DNA from: Candidatus Omnitrophota bacterium
Lineage (GTDB): Bacteria; Omnitrophota; Gorgyraeia; S143-82
Assembly (NCBI GenBank): GCA_027065215.1
Contig: JAMOOT010000079.1
Coordinates: 1 to 14,447, forward strand
Reading direction: 5' to 3'
DNA: 14,447 nucleotides
Shown: piece by piece, positions 1 through 7,579 of the stretch
How the letters are laid out: every line of letters begins with the position of its first letter
How positions within the stretch are numbered: position 1 is the first letter of the stretch
Translations under genes and position numbers: made by a program
Notes under the pieces: model-generated
Databases searched by the model: none
Seen by the model: the letters and a program-made list of their open reading frames with translations, nothing else
Told to the model about the DNA's origin: nothing

Positions 1-583
1 GAGAACAGGTAAATAGAAGATAGATACCCTTGCCAGAAGAAAAAACTCGGCATATTTCCCCCTTGACTGCACGGGTATAATTATCCCAATCTCGCAAATT
101 TCCGGGCGAAACAATCCCCGGATGTCTCCATAATCCTACTTTATCTCTCATTGCCTCTTCCTGGGCCCTAACCAACTGCTTGGCGTATTTCTCATTAGGA
201 AAGATATAATAGACATAGGCAAGGCCTTTTCGAACTAGTTTCTTGTTAATCATCTCTTTCCCCACCCATACAAAGGCCAATAAACGATTATATCTGTCTC
301 GTTTTATCTGATCATATTCTAAGTATATTCTCTTGCCTGCAACTAATCTTCTATTATACTCCCATGCCTCTTTGGCCCACACTTGATTGGAAGTTATCTC
401 TGGAGTATCTATACCCAGATATCTAACCCTCTCCCCATTCTGCAGCACCACAGTATCGCCATCTATTACCCATTTGACCACGCCAGTTTTAGGGAGAGAA
501 TAGGAACAGCCTCCACAAGACAATGAGAGGGAACAAACAAAAATAGAAAACAGTATAGATTTAAATACCCTTTTTAAGGACAC
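1..583 (-). CDS. Secreted thermonuclease (SNase)-family protein, partial at left edge
   Basis: Calcium-dependent nuclease-like (SNc/TNase) protein, 194 residues visible, with the C-terminus cut off by the window edge. From a GTG start at 583 it opens with a basic N-region and a hydrophobic signal segment (about residues 6-22), followed by cysteines at 23 and 26. The SNase core follows: VIDGDT (39-44), then VRYLGIDTPE (53-62). Arg54, Asp59 and Glu62 match the staphylococcal nuclease catalytic trio, and RYNRLLAFV (97-105) supplies the second catalytic Arg (Arg100). The fold ends near residue 155 with GLWRHPG. The further 40 residues look like a C-terminal extension. An in-frame stop lies 51 bases upstream of the GTG with no ATG between, so GTG is the only plausible start, although no clear Shine-Dalgarno is visible. 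It sits 72 bp after the PilP-like gene. The family is secure; the substrate (DNA or RNA) and lipoprotein status are not. Confidence 0.85.
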   Translation of the reverse strand, partial: MSLKRVFKSILFSIFVCSLSLSCGGCSYSLPKTGVVKWVIDGDTVVLQNGERVRYLGIDTPEITSNQVWAKEAWEYNRRLVAGKRIYLEYDQIKRDRYNRLLAFVWVGKEMINKKLVRKGLAYVYYIFPNEKYAKQLVRAQEEAMRDKVGLWRHPGIVSPGNLRDWDNYTRAVKGEICRVFSSGKGIYLLFTCS

Positions 584-655
584 GGGAATAACAAAAAAAC
601 AAAAATGATATAATAACTAACCACGAACCTAACATAAACACCCAACCCAAAACTG

Positions 656-943
656 TCATATTCCTTCCTCCACCCTTATCTTACAAAGCACACCATTTAT
701 CAAAAGCACAATTGCCCGTCTCTCCTTCTTTATTAACTTAATCCCTTCTCTATTTTCTCCTTCATCGAGATAAACACCATTATACTTGACCTCCGGAACA
801 CAGTTCTGGTTCGCACAAACCAAGATATCTAACCGAGGAGAGGATCCCTTAATCAAAGGTCTAAACAAATCCCTGGCTAAGGCAACAAAACTCAATCCCC
901 AAACCACCAGAATCAGCATTAAAAAAATTCGCATTTTACCCAT
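656..943 (-). CDS. Small PilP-/GspC-like pilus or secretion assembly protein
   Basis: 95-residue protein with an N-terminal membrane anchor or signal segment (about residues 5-23), then ARDLFRPLI (23-31). That motif resembles the RDPFxPL sequence that often opens the periplasmic part of PilP/GspC-type proteins. The rest is a short beta-rich region with the pair CANQNC (43-48) and a third cysteine near the C-terminus. Position supports the call more than sequence does: it lies 10 bp downstream of the PilO-like gene and second after the PilN-like gene, the usual N-O-P order of inner-membrane alignment subcomplexes. At 95 residues it is much shorter than classical PilP (about 170), so the function is inferred. 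ATG at 943 is used; Met4 is an equally possible start because neither has a strong ribosome site. Confidence 0.5.
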   Translation of the reverse strand: MGKMRIFLMLILVVWGLSFVALARDLFRPLIKGSSPRLDILVCANQNCVPEVKYNGVYLDEGENREGIKLIKKERRAIVLLINGVLCKIRVEEGI

Positions 944-952
944 AACACTATT

Positions 953-1555
953 TTAAGAATATTTGTACCTAAATACAACCTGTATATCTAATAAGACCTT
1001 CTCTTTTTCCTGTTCTGGAGACCAAGATATCTTTAATCTTTTAATCTTATACACCAAGTGCTGATTGAGGACCTTAAAAAACTTAGGGAGTAAGGCATAA
1101 TCTACATAGGCCTTTATCCCTACTGGAACCAACAACAACTTCACATCCTCAATCTGTGACTCTTTAGCCCGTCCAATGTTCAAGTATATATCATAAACTC
1201 CAATCTCATGAAACAAAGAAAGCAATGTATCAAAAACCCTGCTATTTACATAGGGGGTTTCCACATCCATAAGTCTGCGAACACAATCCCTTATTTTTCG
1301 ATATTTCGATAGTCCTTTTCTATATTCAAGAGATAAACGGTTTCCCCTTTTTATCAGTTTGGACTGGGACAAATAAATATCTTGTTTAGAAAGTATCATT
1401 TTCATAGACGGATATCCATAAAGAATAAATATCATCACCAAAAGAAAAAACAAAAAGACCCGTAGACCCCTGGCAAGAACGTGAAGAGGAGAACGCGCCA
1501 ATATAGCGACTAAATCATCCCAAAAATATACTCTTCGGATAAAAATCGATAACAT
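953..1555 (-). CDS. pilO: PilO-like type IV pilus / type II secretion inner-membrane protein
   Basis: 200-residue bitopic membrane protein. A short basic cytoplasmic N-terminus is followed by one transmembrane helix (about 31-48), a charged, probably coiled-coil stretch (about 55-95), and a C-terminal alpha/beta domain. The segment LLLVPVGIKAYVDYALLPKF resembles the ferredoxin-like core of PilO, where the chain fits around its PilN partner. PilO/GspM-type proteins link the cytoplasmic assembly platform to the secretin. I start at the ATG at 1555 because an AGAGGG ribosome site sits about 10 bases upstream. The reading frame can be extended to a TTG at 1582, but that is less likely. The gene overlaps the PilN-like gene by 41 bp, implying co-translation. 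Confidence 0.68.
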   Translation of the reverse strand: MLSIFIRRVYFWDDLVAILARSPLHVLARGLRVFLFFLLVMIFILYGYPSMKMILSKQDIYLSQSKLIKRGNRLSLEYRKGLSKYRKIRDCVRRLMDVETPYVNSRVFDTLLSLFHEIGVYDIYLNIGRAKESQIEDVKLLLVPVGIKAYVDYALLPKFFKVLNQHLVYKIKRLKISWSPEQEKEKVLLDIQVVFRYKYS

Positions 1556-2099
1556 AAGATAACACCCTCTGTTCCGAATCAACTCGGACCTCTTCTACCA
1601 CCACTCTATCTATATAATCATCCAACACAGAACCTTTAAGTTTCATACCCATCTCATTAAGGCACTTAACAACCTTATCCATACTCTTCCCATTCAATAA
1701 GGCCTTTCCTTTCACAACCAATCTATATCCACCATCAGAGAATTTTTTCCATTCAATCTCATCTATCCATGCATCTTCAGGTAAAGACCTTTCTAAAAAT
1801 GTCCATATATCGTTCCATAGATTAGAAAATCTTCGTCGTAAAAAGTGGTTATAATATCCCATCCAATACTGTTGGCGAGTCTCCAACTTTACCAAAAGGC
1901 CCTCTATAAACTTGCATCTGCTTGCCAAGATCTTGTTGAGTCGAGACATCCTAACAAGGCGTATAGACGGAAAGACTACCATATAAAAAATCAAGGCCAC
2001 AGCAACAGCAAACAAAGATAACGACAATACCATCTCCTTCAACGTATTGCGAATCGCCTTGATCGATAAGGAATATTGGGAAAAATTTGCCACCTGCAT
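1515..2099 (-). CDS. pilN: PilN-like type IV pilus / type II secretion assembly protein
   Basis: 194-residue bitopic protein: a basic, roughly 20-residue cytoplasmic N-terminus, one transmembrane helix (about 22-46), a helical periplasmic stalk (50-100), then a domain containing LPEDAWIDEIEW (106-117) and GYRLVVKGKA. This is the typical PilN signature, in which a proline-x-x-x-tryptophan stretch opens the ferredoxin-like fold and a '..G.a' strand follows. PilN normally binds cytoplasmic PilM through its N-terminus and pairs with PilO in the periplasm. No PilM gene precedes it here; its upstream neighbour, 10 bp away, is an FAH-family hydrolase. ATG at 2099 has a weak AGAAG ribosome site. Confidence 0.68.
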   Translation of the reverse strand: MQVANFSQYSLSIKAIRNTLKEMVLSLSLFAVAVALIFYMVVFPSIRLVRMSRLNKILASRCKFIEGLLVKLETRQQYWMGYYNHFLRRRFSNLWNDIWTFLERSLPEDAWIDEIEWKKFSDGGYRLVVKGKALLNGKSMDKVVKCLNEMGMKLKGSVLDDYIDRVVVEEVRVDSEQRVLSYVIDFYPKSIFLG

Positions 2100-2109
2100 A
2101 ACTTCTAAA

Positions 2110-2715
2110 TTATATCACAGGATTAAAAACCTCAACACTACGTAACCCTACACTAACCACAACCTTTACCTCATCCCCTCTGGAGATCGGCCCTATCCCG
2201 ACGGGAGTTCCAGTCGATATCACATCTCCTTTTCTCAATGTCATCACTGAACTGACAAAACTAACCAAATATGGGATCGGGAAGATCATATCAGAACTGG
2301 ATCCACATTGCACTTGCCTTTGATTTAAATAAGTCTTTACAAATATCTCTTCATCCCAGTTCTGTATCGGCAACACTTCGGAAGAAATCGGGCAAAAGGT
2401 ATCAAACCCCTTGGCCCGTGTCCATTGGCCATCTTTTTTCTGAATATCCCGCGCGGTAACATCATTAAGGGCTACTACCCCCTCTATAACTCTCAAAACT
2501 TCTTCTGGAGGTATATCCTTACAATCCTTCTTAATAAGGACACCTATCTCACCCTCATAATCCACCCTCCCCACACCTTCAGGGATACGTATTGCATCTC
2601 CAGGTCCAATTACTGATGTCTCAGGTTTTAGAAATATTATTGGCTCCTCAGGGACCCGCATCCCCAATTCTTTGGCATGTGAGCGATAATTTAAACCAAC
2701 TAATACAACCTTCAT
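2110..2715 (-). CDS. Fumarylacetoacetate hydrolase (FAH)-family protein, FAHD1-like
   Basis: 201-residue single-domain FAH-fold enzyme. It has the compact size of the FAHD1 group (acylpyruvase / oxaloacetate decarboxylase) rather than two-domain FAH. All core elements are visible: NYRSHAKEL (9-17) with the His13-Glu16 dyad, FLKP (28-31), the metal ligands Glu54 and Glu56 in DYEGEIGVLI, Asp85 in ALNDVTARD, Lys102 in TRAKGFDTFCP, and the TGTPVGIGP loop near the C-terminus. It should bind Mg2+ or Mn2+ and cleave a C-C bond in a beta-diketo or 2-oxo acid; the substrate cannot be read from the sequence. Its ATG overlaps the stop of the PAS gene in an ATGA (2712-2715), implying translational coupling. 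The relation to its potassium-transport and pilus neighbours is unclear. Confidence 0.9.
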   Translation of the reverse strand: MKVVLVGLNYRSHAKELGMRVPEEPIIFLKPETSVIGPGDAIRIPEGVGRVDYEGEIGVLIKKDCKDIPPEEVLRVIEGVVALNDVTARDIQKKDGQWTRAKGFDTFCPISSEVLPIQNWDEEIFVKTYLNQRQVQCGSSSDMIFPIPYLVSFVSSVMTLRKGDVISTGTPVGIGPISRGDEVKVVVSVGLRSVEVFNPVI

Positions 2716-3374
2716 ACTGGCTTTAAAAATAGAAAGACTATCTTTGCTTTCCCATCCATTGTCTTAACTACCATTGCCTCCACATATAGAACCTGTGCTC
2801 GTTTACTTACTGGCAAAGCAATATCACAGGCAATTTCATTAGGTACTATCTCCTCTGATCCAACAACTTTATTAAGCCAAGACGCAAATAGGTTGTTATC
2901 AGGCAAATTCATAATCCCTGAAAGTTTATACTCTTCCTGTTCAATTCCAAATAAAGTTTGTGCAGATGGGTTTAAACGAAAAAAATCTTCTTCTATATCT
3001 ATCCACACCACAGGTTCCTTTATTTTTCTTAACAAAACAGTCAATGCCCTATAATAAAGTAAGACTCTGGCCTTGCGTAATTTCTCAAATTCTCCTGTTT
3101 TCTTTATTGCCGAAGCCAATTGATGTAGATACATAATAAATGCATCCTTTTCTACTCCTTCCATCTCAACAGAGAAATCGTCCTGCTGAAGCGACTTTAT
3201 CAAACGAGAAAGGGTCCTCAAAAACAGACGAAAACGGACCAAAACCTGCACCTGCAAAAGAAATATCAATAAAATTAACGGGACAAAAAGAAATTCCCTT
3301 TTAACAATCGCAGATATAAGAGTTACAAATGTTAAAAACAGTGAGAACAACAATGAGATTGGCAACCCATTCAT
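2712..3374 (-). CDS. Membrane-anchored PAS-domain protein without output domain
   Basis: 220-residue protein with two N-terminal transmembrane helices (about 5-22 and 28-47), a charged helical linker (50-115) and a C-terminal PAS-like domain (about 115-220). FFRLNPSAQTLFG (131-143) is a typical PAS stretch, and the segment starting LLRKIKEPVVWID (114-126) resembles the start of PAS sensors. There is no histidine kinase, GGDEF or other effector after the PAS fold; the protein ends at a normal stop. It is coupled on both sides by ATGA overlaps: with ktrA upstream (3371-3374) and the FAH gene downstream (2712-2715). The layout suggests a small redox, ligand or membrane-state sensor working through a partner, perhaps the Ktr system, but that is inference from gene order only. 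Confidence 0.65.
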   Translation of the reverse strand: MNGLPISLLFSLFLTFVTLISAIVKREFLFVPLILLIFLLQVQVLVRFRLFLRTLSRLIKSLQQDDFSVEMEGVEKDAFIMYLHQLASAIKKTGEFEKLRKARVLLYYRALTVLLRKIKEPVVWIDIEEDFFRLNPSAQTLFGIEQEEYKLSGIMNLPDNNLFASWLNKVVGSEEIVPNEIACDIALPVSKRAQVLYVEAMVVKTMDGKAKIVFLFLKPV

Positions 3375-4060
3375 GATATCCTGGAAAAATTCCTAATACT
3401 CTCATCAGCACCAACTACAATGAGGACATCCCCTTCCTCAAGGATATCATCGGCCTTAGGCATATCGTTTATTATTTCCTTATATGCCCTTTCACCCGAT
3501 TCTGTGATCTCAGGGATGTGCTTTTTTATGGCAATGATATTTATATGAAACTTATTCCTTAACTGAAGTTCCTTAATAGTCCTACCAACAAACTTCTCTG
3601 GGACCTTAACCTCAGCCAAACTATGGCCTGAGGCAAGAGGGACGTGTTTTTCTATATGAGAACTAACCATACTATTGGCAACCATCACTCCCATTTCTTC
3701 TTCTAAATTTATTATCCTATCGACCTCCATATATCTCAGGATCTGGGCCTGCAAGTCATCCATAGCCCGTGCCAAGATATTTCCAACTCCTAACTTTTTA
3801 AGTACACTGATTGTTAAAAGATTAGCCTCCACATTATCACCAATACAGACAATAGCCGCATCAACATTGTCTATTCCAAGGGACTTAAGTGCGCGTTCAT
3901 CTGTGGAATCTACTGAAACTGCAACCGAGACATAATCCTTTATATCCTCCACCTTCTCCTTGTCCAAATCTATCGCAATGACCTCCACTCCCTTATCACT
4001 CAATGTCCGCGCAATCATAGAACCAAATCTACCTAACCCAATCACTGCGATCTGTCTCAT
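3371..4060 (-). CDS. ktrA: KtrA/TrkA-type regulatory subunit of potassium channel
   Basis: 229-residue cytoplasmic RCK protein that gates a TrkH/KtrB channel by binding nucleotide. The RCK_N Rossmann domain opens with IGLGRFGS (7-14) and has an acidic residue (Asp31) at the end of strand 2. ARAMDDLQAQIL and the VDRIINLEEEMG stretch are typical of the family. An RCK_C (TrkA_C) domain follows from about residue 145 to the end. A single N+C unit of this length matches KtrA/KtrC rather than the double-unit TrkA of enterobacteria. Its start overlaps the moxR stop (ATGA, 4057-4060) and its stop overlaps the PAS gene start. The cognate channel gene lies just beyond moxR, so this is a complete two-component uptake system. 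Confidence 0.92.
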   Translation of the reverse strand: MRQIAVIGLGRFGSMIARTLSDKGVEVIAIDLDKEKVEDIKDYVSVAVSVDSTDERALKSLGIDNVDAAIVCIGDNVEANLLTISVLKKLGVGNILARAMDDLQAQILRYMEVDRIINLEEEMGVMVANSMVSSHIEKHVPLASGHSLAEVKVPEKFVGRTIKELQLRNKFHINIIAIKKHIPEITESGERAYKEIINDMPKADDILEEGDVLIVVGADESIRNFSRIS

Positions 4061-5043
4061 GGGACCACTATCTCCTCTAATATCCTTTTAACCACATCTT
4101 CCGAACTAACACCCTCAGCCTCGGCCTCATAGCTCACGATCACTCTATGACGCAAGACATCCATAGCAATTGCCTTCACATCCTCGGGCAATACAAACGC
4201 CCTACCATGCAAGAAAGCAAATGCCCTTGCACCGATACTAAGATATATAGTTGCCCTCGGCGAAGCACCATAGGCAATGAACCGTTTATAATCAGACAGA
4301 TTATACGCCTCTGGCCTACGAGTAGCATCCACTATCTCTACAATATATCTCTTAACTTTTTCATCAATATATATCTCCCGAACTGTCTTCTGTATAATTA
4401 CTATATCCGAAGGAGAAAATACCTTATTTACATGTGGGGGTTCCCATCCAGTCATACGGTCGATTATTAAGATCTCCTCTTCCTTAGAAGGATAACCAAC
4501 AACAAGTTTCAACATAAATCTATCCACCTGAGCCTCTGGCAATGGGTATGTTCCTTCTTGTTCAATAGGGTTTTGTGTTGCCAAAACAATAAAAGGATCT
4601 GGAAGATGATGTGATTCCTCTCCAATAGTCACCTGCCTTTCCTGCATAGCCTCCAGAAGTGCACTTTGGACTTTTGCTGGAGCACGATTTATCTCATCAG
4701 CCAAAACTATATTGGCAAAAATAGGCCCCTTCTTAGGCAAAAATTCGCCACTTTGCGGATTATAGACCAAGGTCCCCACGATATCAGCGGGTAATAAGTC
4801 AGGCGTAAACTGAATCCTTTGGAAAGAACAATCTATGCAATCGGCTATTGTCTTAACAGCCAACGTTTTAGCCAACCCCGGGACACCTTCTATCAAGGCA
4901 TGTCCATTAGATATCAAGGCAACAATTATTCGACTAACAAGATACTTCTGACCAACAATAACCTTAGAAACCTCAGAGTCCAACTGTCTTAACAAAGCCG
5001 ACTGCTTCTCGACCAATTCTGTGAGTTGCCGAATATCAGCCAT
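4057..5043 (-). CDS. MoxR-family AAA+ ATPase
   Basis: 328-residue AAA+ ATPase of the MoxR (AAA_3) family, thought to act as chaperones that assemble or activate partner complexes. Walker A is GVPGLAKT (53-60). Walker B is VLADEINRA (113-121) with catalytic Asp116-Glu117, followed by KVQSALLEAMQERQVT. Sensor 1 lies in LATQNPIEQEGTYPLPEAQ, next to the DRF arginine element, and the C-terminal lid contains GASPRA with the sensor-2 arginine. A strong ribosome site (GGGAGGG) precedes the ATG. MoxR genes are usually followed by DUF58 and VWA-domain genes; neither is present here. Instead the gene sits between ktrB and ktrA and overlaps ktrA by 4 bp, making the Ktr system or the PAS protein candidate clients. 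Confidence 0.93.
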   Translation of the reverse strand: MADIRQLTELVEKQSALLRQLDSEVSKVIVGQKYLVSRIIVALISNGHALIEGVPGLAKTLAVKTIADCIDCSFQRIQFTPDLLPADIVGTLVYNPQSGEFLPKKGPIFANIVLADEINRAPAKVQSALLEAMQERQVTIGEESHHLPDPFIVLATQNPIEQEGTYPLPEAQVDRFMLKLVVGYPSKEEEILIIDRMTGWEPPHVNKVFSPSDIVIIQKTVREIYIDEKVKRYIVEIVDATRRPEAYNLSDYKRFIAYGASPRATIYLSIGARAFAFLHGRAFVLPEDVKAIAMDVLRHRVIVSYEAEAEGVSSEDVVKRILEEIVVP

Positions 5044-5073
5044 ATCTCATCCCTCCCTTATACTTAATTCCAA

Positions 5074-5082
5074 ATTATAACA
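5074..5082 (-). promoter_or_regulatory. Extended -10 promoter for moxR-ktrA segment
   Basis: On the minus strand the ktrB-moxR gap contains TGT-TATAAT, a perfect -10 hexamer (5079-5074) with an extended TGn element. No convincing -35 lies at 16-18 bp. Transcription would start near 5067, leaving a leader of about 24 bases with the strong moxR ribosome site. It would let moxR, ktrA and downstream genes be expressed independently of ktrB. Confidence 0.45.
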
Positions 5083-5105
5083 CAAAACAAGACAGGCAAG
5101 GGAGT

Positions 5106-6452
5106 TTATCCCACCATAATATGTCCCTTGGCAAACTCCAATTTAGGTCTTGAAGTCTGGCCAAATAATGCCAAGGCTATGGTAAGAGGACCAAGTCGTC
5201 CCACAAACATCAAAGTTACCACTACTAACTTACTTGGCAAGGACAAATCGCTGGTTATACCACAACTCAAACCAACCGTAGCAAATGCTGATACTACCTC
5301 AAAAATTATCTTCTCAAATCCAAATTGGGGATCGAATAAAGAAACAAGAACAACACCAAAGCATATAGTTAATAGAGAAAACACCACAATAGATATAGCC
5401 TTATGTATTATATCGGGGACAATAGTCCTACGAAAAATAACAACATCTTTATACCCCTGTACATATCTAAAAGATGCCATTAAAAGTACGAAAAAGGTGC
5501 TAACCTTTATCCCACCTCCAGTAGACCCTGAACTGGCACCGATAAACATTAACATTACCAAGAAAAACTTCCCAGCCAAAGAAAAGGTATCTACATCTAC
5601 ACTATTAAAACCAGCCGTTCGGGCATTCAATGAATGAAACCAAGATATCAATAACCTATCTTGCACAGTATAACGGGCAAGCATACCTTGATTCAGCCAA
5701 TACAAACCAAAAACGCCCACGACAAGCAGAAAGATATATCCAACCAGTACCAATTTTGTGTGAACACTCAATCTCTTCTTATGAATAAAATACTTATACA
5801 AGTCACGCAACACGATAAAACCTACCCCCCCTGCTATTATCAAAAAACCAATTACCAGATTTACCACCACATCAGAACGATGGGCAACAAAACTATCAGG
5901 GAAAACCGAAAATCCAGCATTGCAAAAGGCCGATATAGAGTGAAACATTCCCCAGTATATAGCGTGCCAAAATTCACCTTGCCTAACTGACCAATAGATA
6001 GACAAGATTAACATTCCAACCAACTCAAAAAAAAGCGTGGATTTAAGGATAAAACCTATGGAATCCTTCAACTCCTGCAGCCCTTCTTGATCCAGAACCA
6101 AGCGCATAGCCGCGGCCTGACGAGAAGAAAGCCCTCTACCCATAGCAACCAAAAGGGAGGCAGAAAAAGTCATTATGCCTAAAGCGCCTAATTGAATCAA
6201 CAGCAATATAATAACTTGTCCCAATAAGGTGAAATCAACACCTGTATTTTTTACCACCAAACCTGTCACACAGACCGCTGATGTAGCAGTAAACAAGGCA
6301 TCTACCCAAGATATGCCATCCTTAGTAGCCCAAGGAAAATGCAAGAGCATAGTTCCCAAAAGAATTAAGGACAAAAAACTAAGGATCAAAAACCACTCAG
6401 GATGCACATATAATCTGCGAACAATTGAATCCAATATAGAAATCCTATTCAC
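5106..6452 (-). CDS. ktrB: KtrB/TrkH-type potassium channel subunit
   Basis: 448-residue polytopic membrane protein with the four-fold M1-P-M2 repeat of the SKT family. The four selectivity-filter loops are visible: VTGL (62-65), NAGF (178-181), TAGFNS (279-284) and TVGLSCG (392-398). Each has the essential glycine (Gly64, 180, 281, 394). The glycine/serine-rich gating loop of the third M2 helix, GASSGSTGGGIK (305-316), is present, as is the conserved arginine in GRLGP near the C-terminus. Length and filter fit KtrB, which imports K+ (often Na+-dependent) under KtrA control. The start is GTG at 6452, overlapping the end of the glycosyltransferase gene, with TGGAGG about 12 bases upstream. It probably shares a transcript with that gene. 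Confidence 0.94.
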   Translation of the reverse strand: MNRISILDSIVRRLYVHPEWFLILSFLSLILLGTMLLHFPWATKDGISWVDALFTATSAVCVTGLVVKNTGVDFTLLGQVIILLLIQLGALGIMTFSASLLVAMGRGLSSRQAAAMRLVLDQEGLQELKDSIGFILKSTLFFELVGMLILSIYWSVRQGEFWHAIYWGMFHSISAFCNAGFSVFPDSFVAHRSDVVVNLVIGFLIIAGGVGFIVLRDLYKYFIHKKRLSVHTKLVLVGYIFLLVVGVFGLYWLNQGMLARYTVQDRLLISWFHSLNARTAGFNSVDVDTFSLAGKFFLVMLMFIGASSGSTGGGIKVSTFFVLLMASFRYVQGYKDVVIFRRTIVPDIIHKAISIVVFSLLTICFGVVLVSLFDPQFGFEKIIFEVVSAFATVGLSCGITSDLSLPSKLVVVTLMFVGRLGPLTIALALFGQTSRPKLEFAKGHIMVG

Positions 6453-7548
6453 TGCTCAGCAAATCCTCCACTATCCTGCCAGCCACATCCCCTTGAGGGA
6501 GTGAATCAAAGGCCAAACGCATTCGCTCCAATTCAACCTTATCTTGCTTAAGATTTAAGATATGGCGAATAAGATCTACACTACCCCGAGCATACTTAGC
6601 AACACCCTTGTTCACTAAGAAATCACGGTTTCCTTCTTCTTGCCCAGGGATAGGGTCAACTAAAACCATCGGCAAGCGTTTAACTATGGCCTCTGAAACC
6701 ACCAACCCACCAGGTTTAGTAACCAGGACATCTGCCATACTCATCATAAGTTCCATCTCATCTATCATTCCATATATCTTAAGAGTAGGCGATATTTCTT
6801 GAAGAGGTTCTAATTCTTTTCTCAACCGTTCGTTCCTTCCACACCCAACAACTATCTGGGTATCCCTCATAAGCACCTTAACCGAATCTATTATCAATCC
6901 TGGCTCAACGGCACTGGCCAACATAAGCACTGTAAACCTATTTTCTAACCCAAACCGTTCTATGATCTGCTCTCTGGGCAGAGTTCTTAAAAAACTTGCA
7001 GGAACCGGTATCCCTATAACAGAGATCTTACTCTCCTCCACCCCCATAGCAACAAGTTCACGCTTGGCTTCTTCACAACCCACAAAATATCTATCCACCC
7101 CTTTTTCCGCCCAAAACCTGTGCACTACATAATCTGTCACCACACACGCCAACCTACACCTACAACCACTTTTATGCTTATAATAAGCAAGCACATCATT
7201 GGCCATAAAGTGTGTAGTAACGACCAAGGACACATTGCCTTGCCTGAGATATTTCCCCAAACTCTTAGTTGCCAGAACATTCAATAACGAATGCCAACCA
7301 TCAATCAAAAACGAACGTCGGGAAGAACGATTGGATATATCAAATGCAAATCTCCATAACCACTTAGCATTGTTTATCACCCATCCATAACCACCACTGT
7401 AAAATCTCCTGAACCACTTAGGCGTAAAATCTAAGATATCCAGCATTACAATGTCTTCCCTGCCTGCCAGAATAAACCCCTCATACAAGGCTTGAGCAGC
7501 CCGACGGTGACCATTCCCGGCTGACGCATATAAAATCAATATGGACAT
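6445..7548 (-). CDS. MGDG-synthase-type (GT28) glycosyltransferase
   Basis: 367-residue GT-B glycosyltransferase related to UgtP and plant MGDG synthase, enzymes that transfer a sugar to diacylglycerol at the inner face of the membrane. The N-terminal MGDG_synth domain has ASAGNGHRRAAQAL (8-21) and runs to about residue 165. The C-terminal GT28 half has VTKPGGLVVSEA (276-287), the loop that contacts the nucleotide sugar, and GQEEGN (302-307). The inter-domain loop, usually glycine-rich in this family, reads LMLASAVEPG (208-217) and has lost its glycines. No Shine-Dalgarno is seen before the ATG at 7548, and a terminator hairpin ends only 31 bases upstream, so the promoter is unclear. The acceptor is probably a membrane lipid, but this is inferred from the family. 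Confidence 0.87.
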   Translation of the reverse strand: MSILILYASAGNGHRRAAQALYEGFILAGREDIVMLDILDFTPKWFRRFYSGGYGWVINNAKWLWRFAFDISNRSSRRSFLIDGWHSLLNVLATKSLGKYLRQGNVSLVVTTHFMANDVLAYYKHKSGCRCRLACVVTDYVVHRFWAEKGVDRYFVGCEEAKRELVAMGVEESKISVIGIPVPASFLRTLPREQIIERFGLENRFTVLMLASAVEPGLIIDSVKVLMRDTQIVVGCGRNERLRKELEPLQEISPTLKIYGMIDEMELMMSMADVLVTKPGGLVVSEAIVKRLPMVLVDPIPGQEEGNRDFLVNKGVAKYARGSVDLIRHILNLKQDKVELERMRLAFDSLPQGDVAGRIVEDLLSSE

Positions 7549-7579
7549 AATATGTTTGCGTTAATAGAAATAGTAAAAC

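Noticed and set aside
584..655. Promoter for the thermonuclease gene in the 72-bp gap (TATTAT with a weak TTTATG 17 bases upstream).
   Set aside because: The hexamers are too weak in AT-rich sequence to call; read-through from the pilus genes is as likely.
1515..1582. TTG at 1582 as the start of the PilO-like gene, giving a 68-bp overlap with the PilN-like gene.
   Set aside because: The ATG at 1555 has an AGAGGG ribosome site at workable spacing and gives a normal PilO-like N-terminus.
5091..5112. Hairpin GGGA-TAAAC-TCCC at the ktrB stop codon as a terminator.
   Set aside because: Only a 4-bp stem with no U-run directly after it.
5128..5637. A 169-residue plus-strand ORF inside ktrB.
   Set aside because: It is the complementary-strand shadow of conserved filter regions of ktrB, with low-complexity composition and no ribosome site of note.
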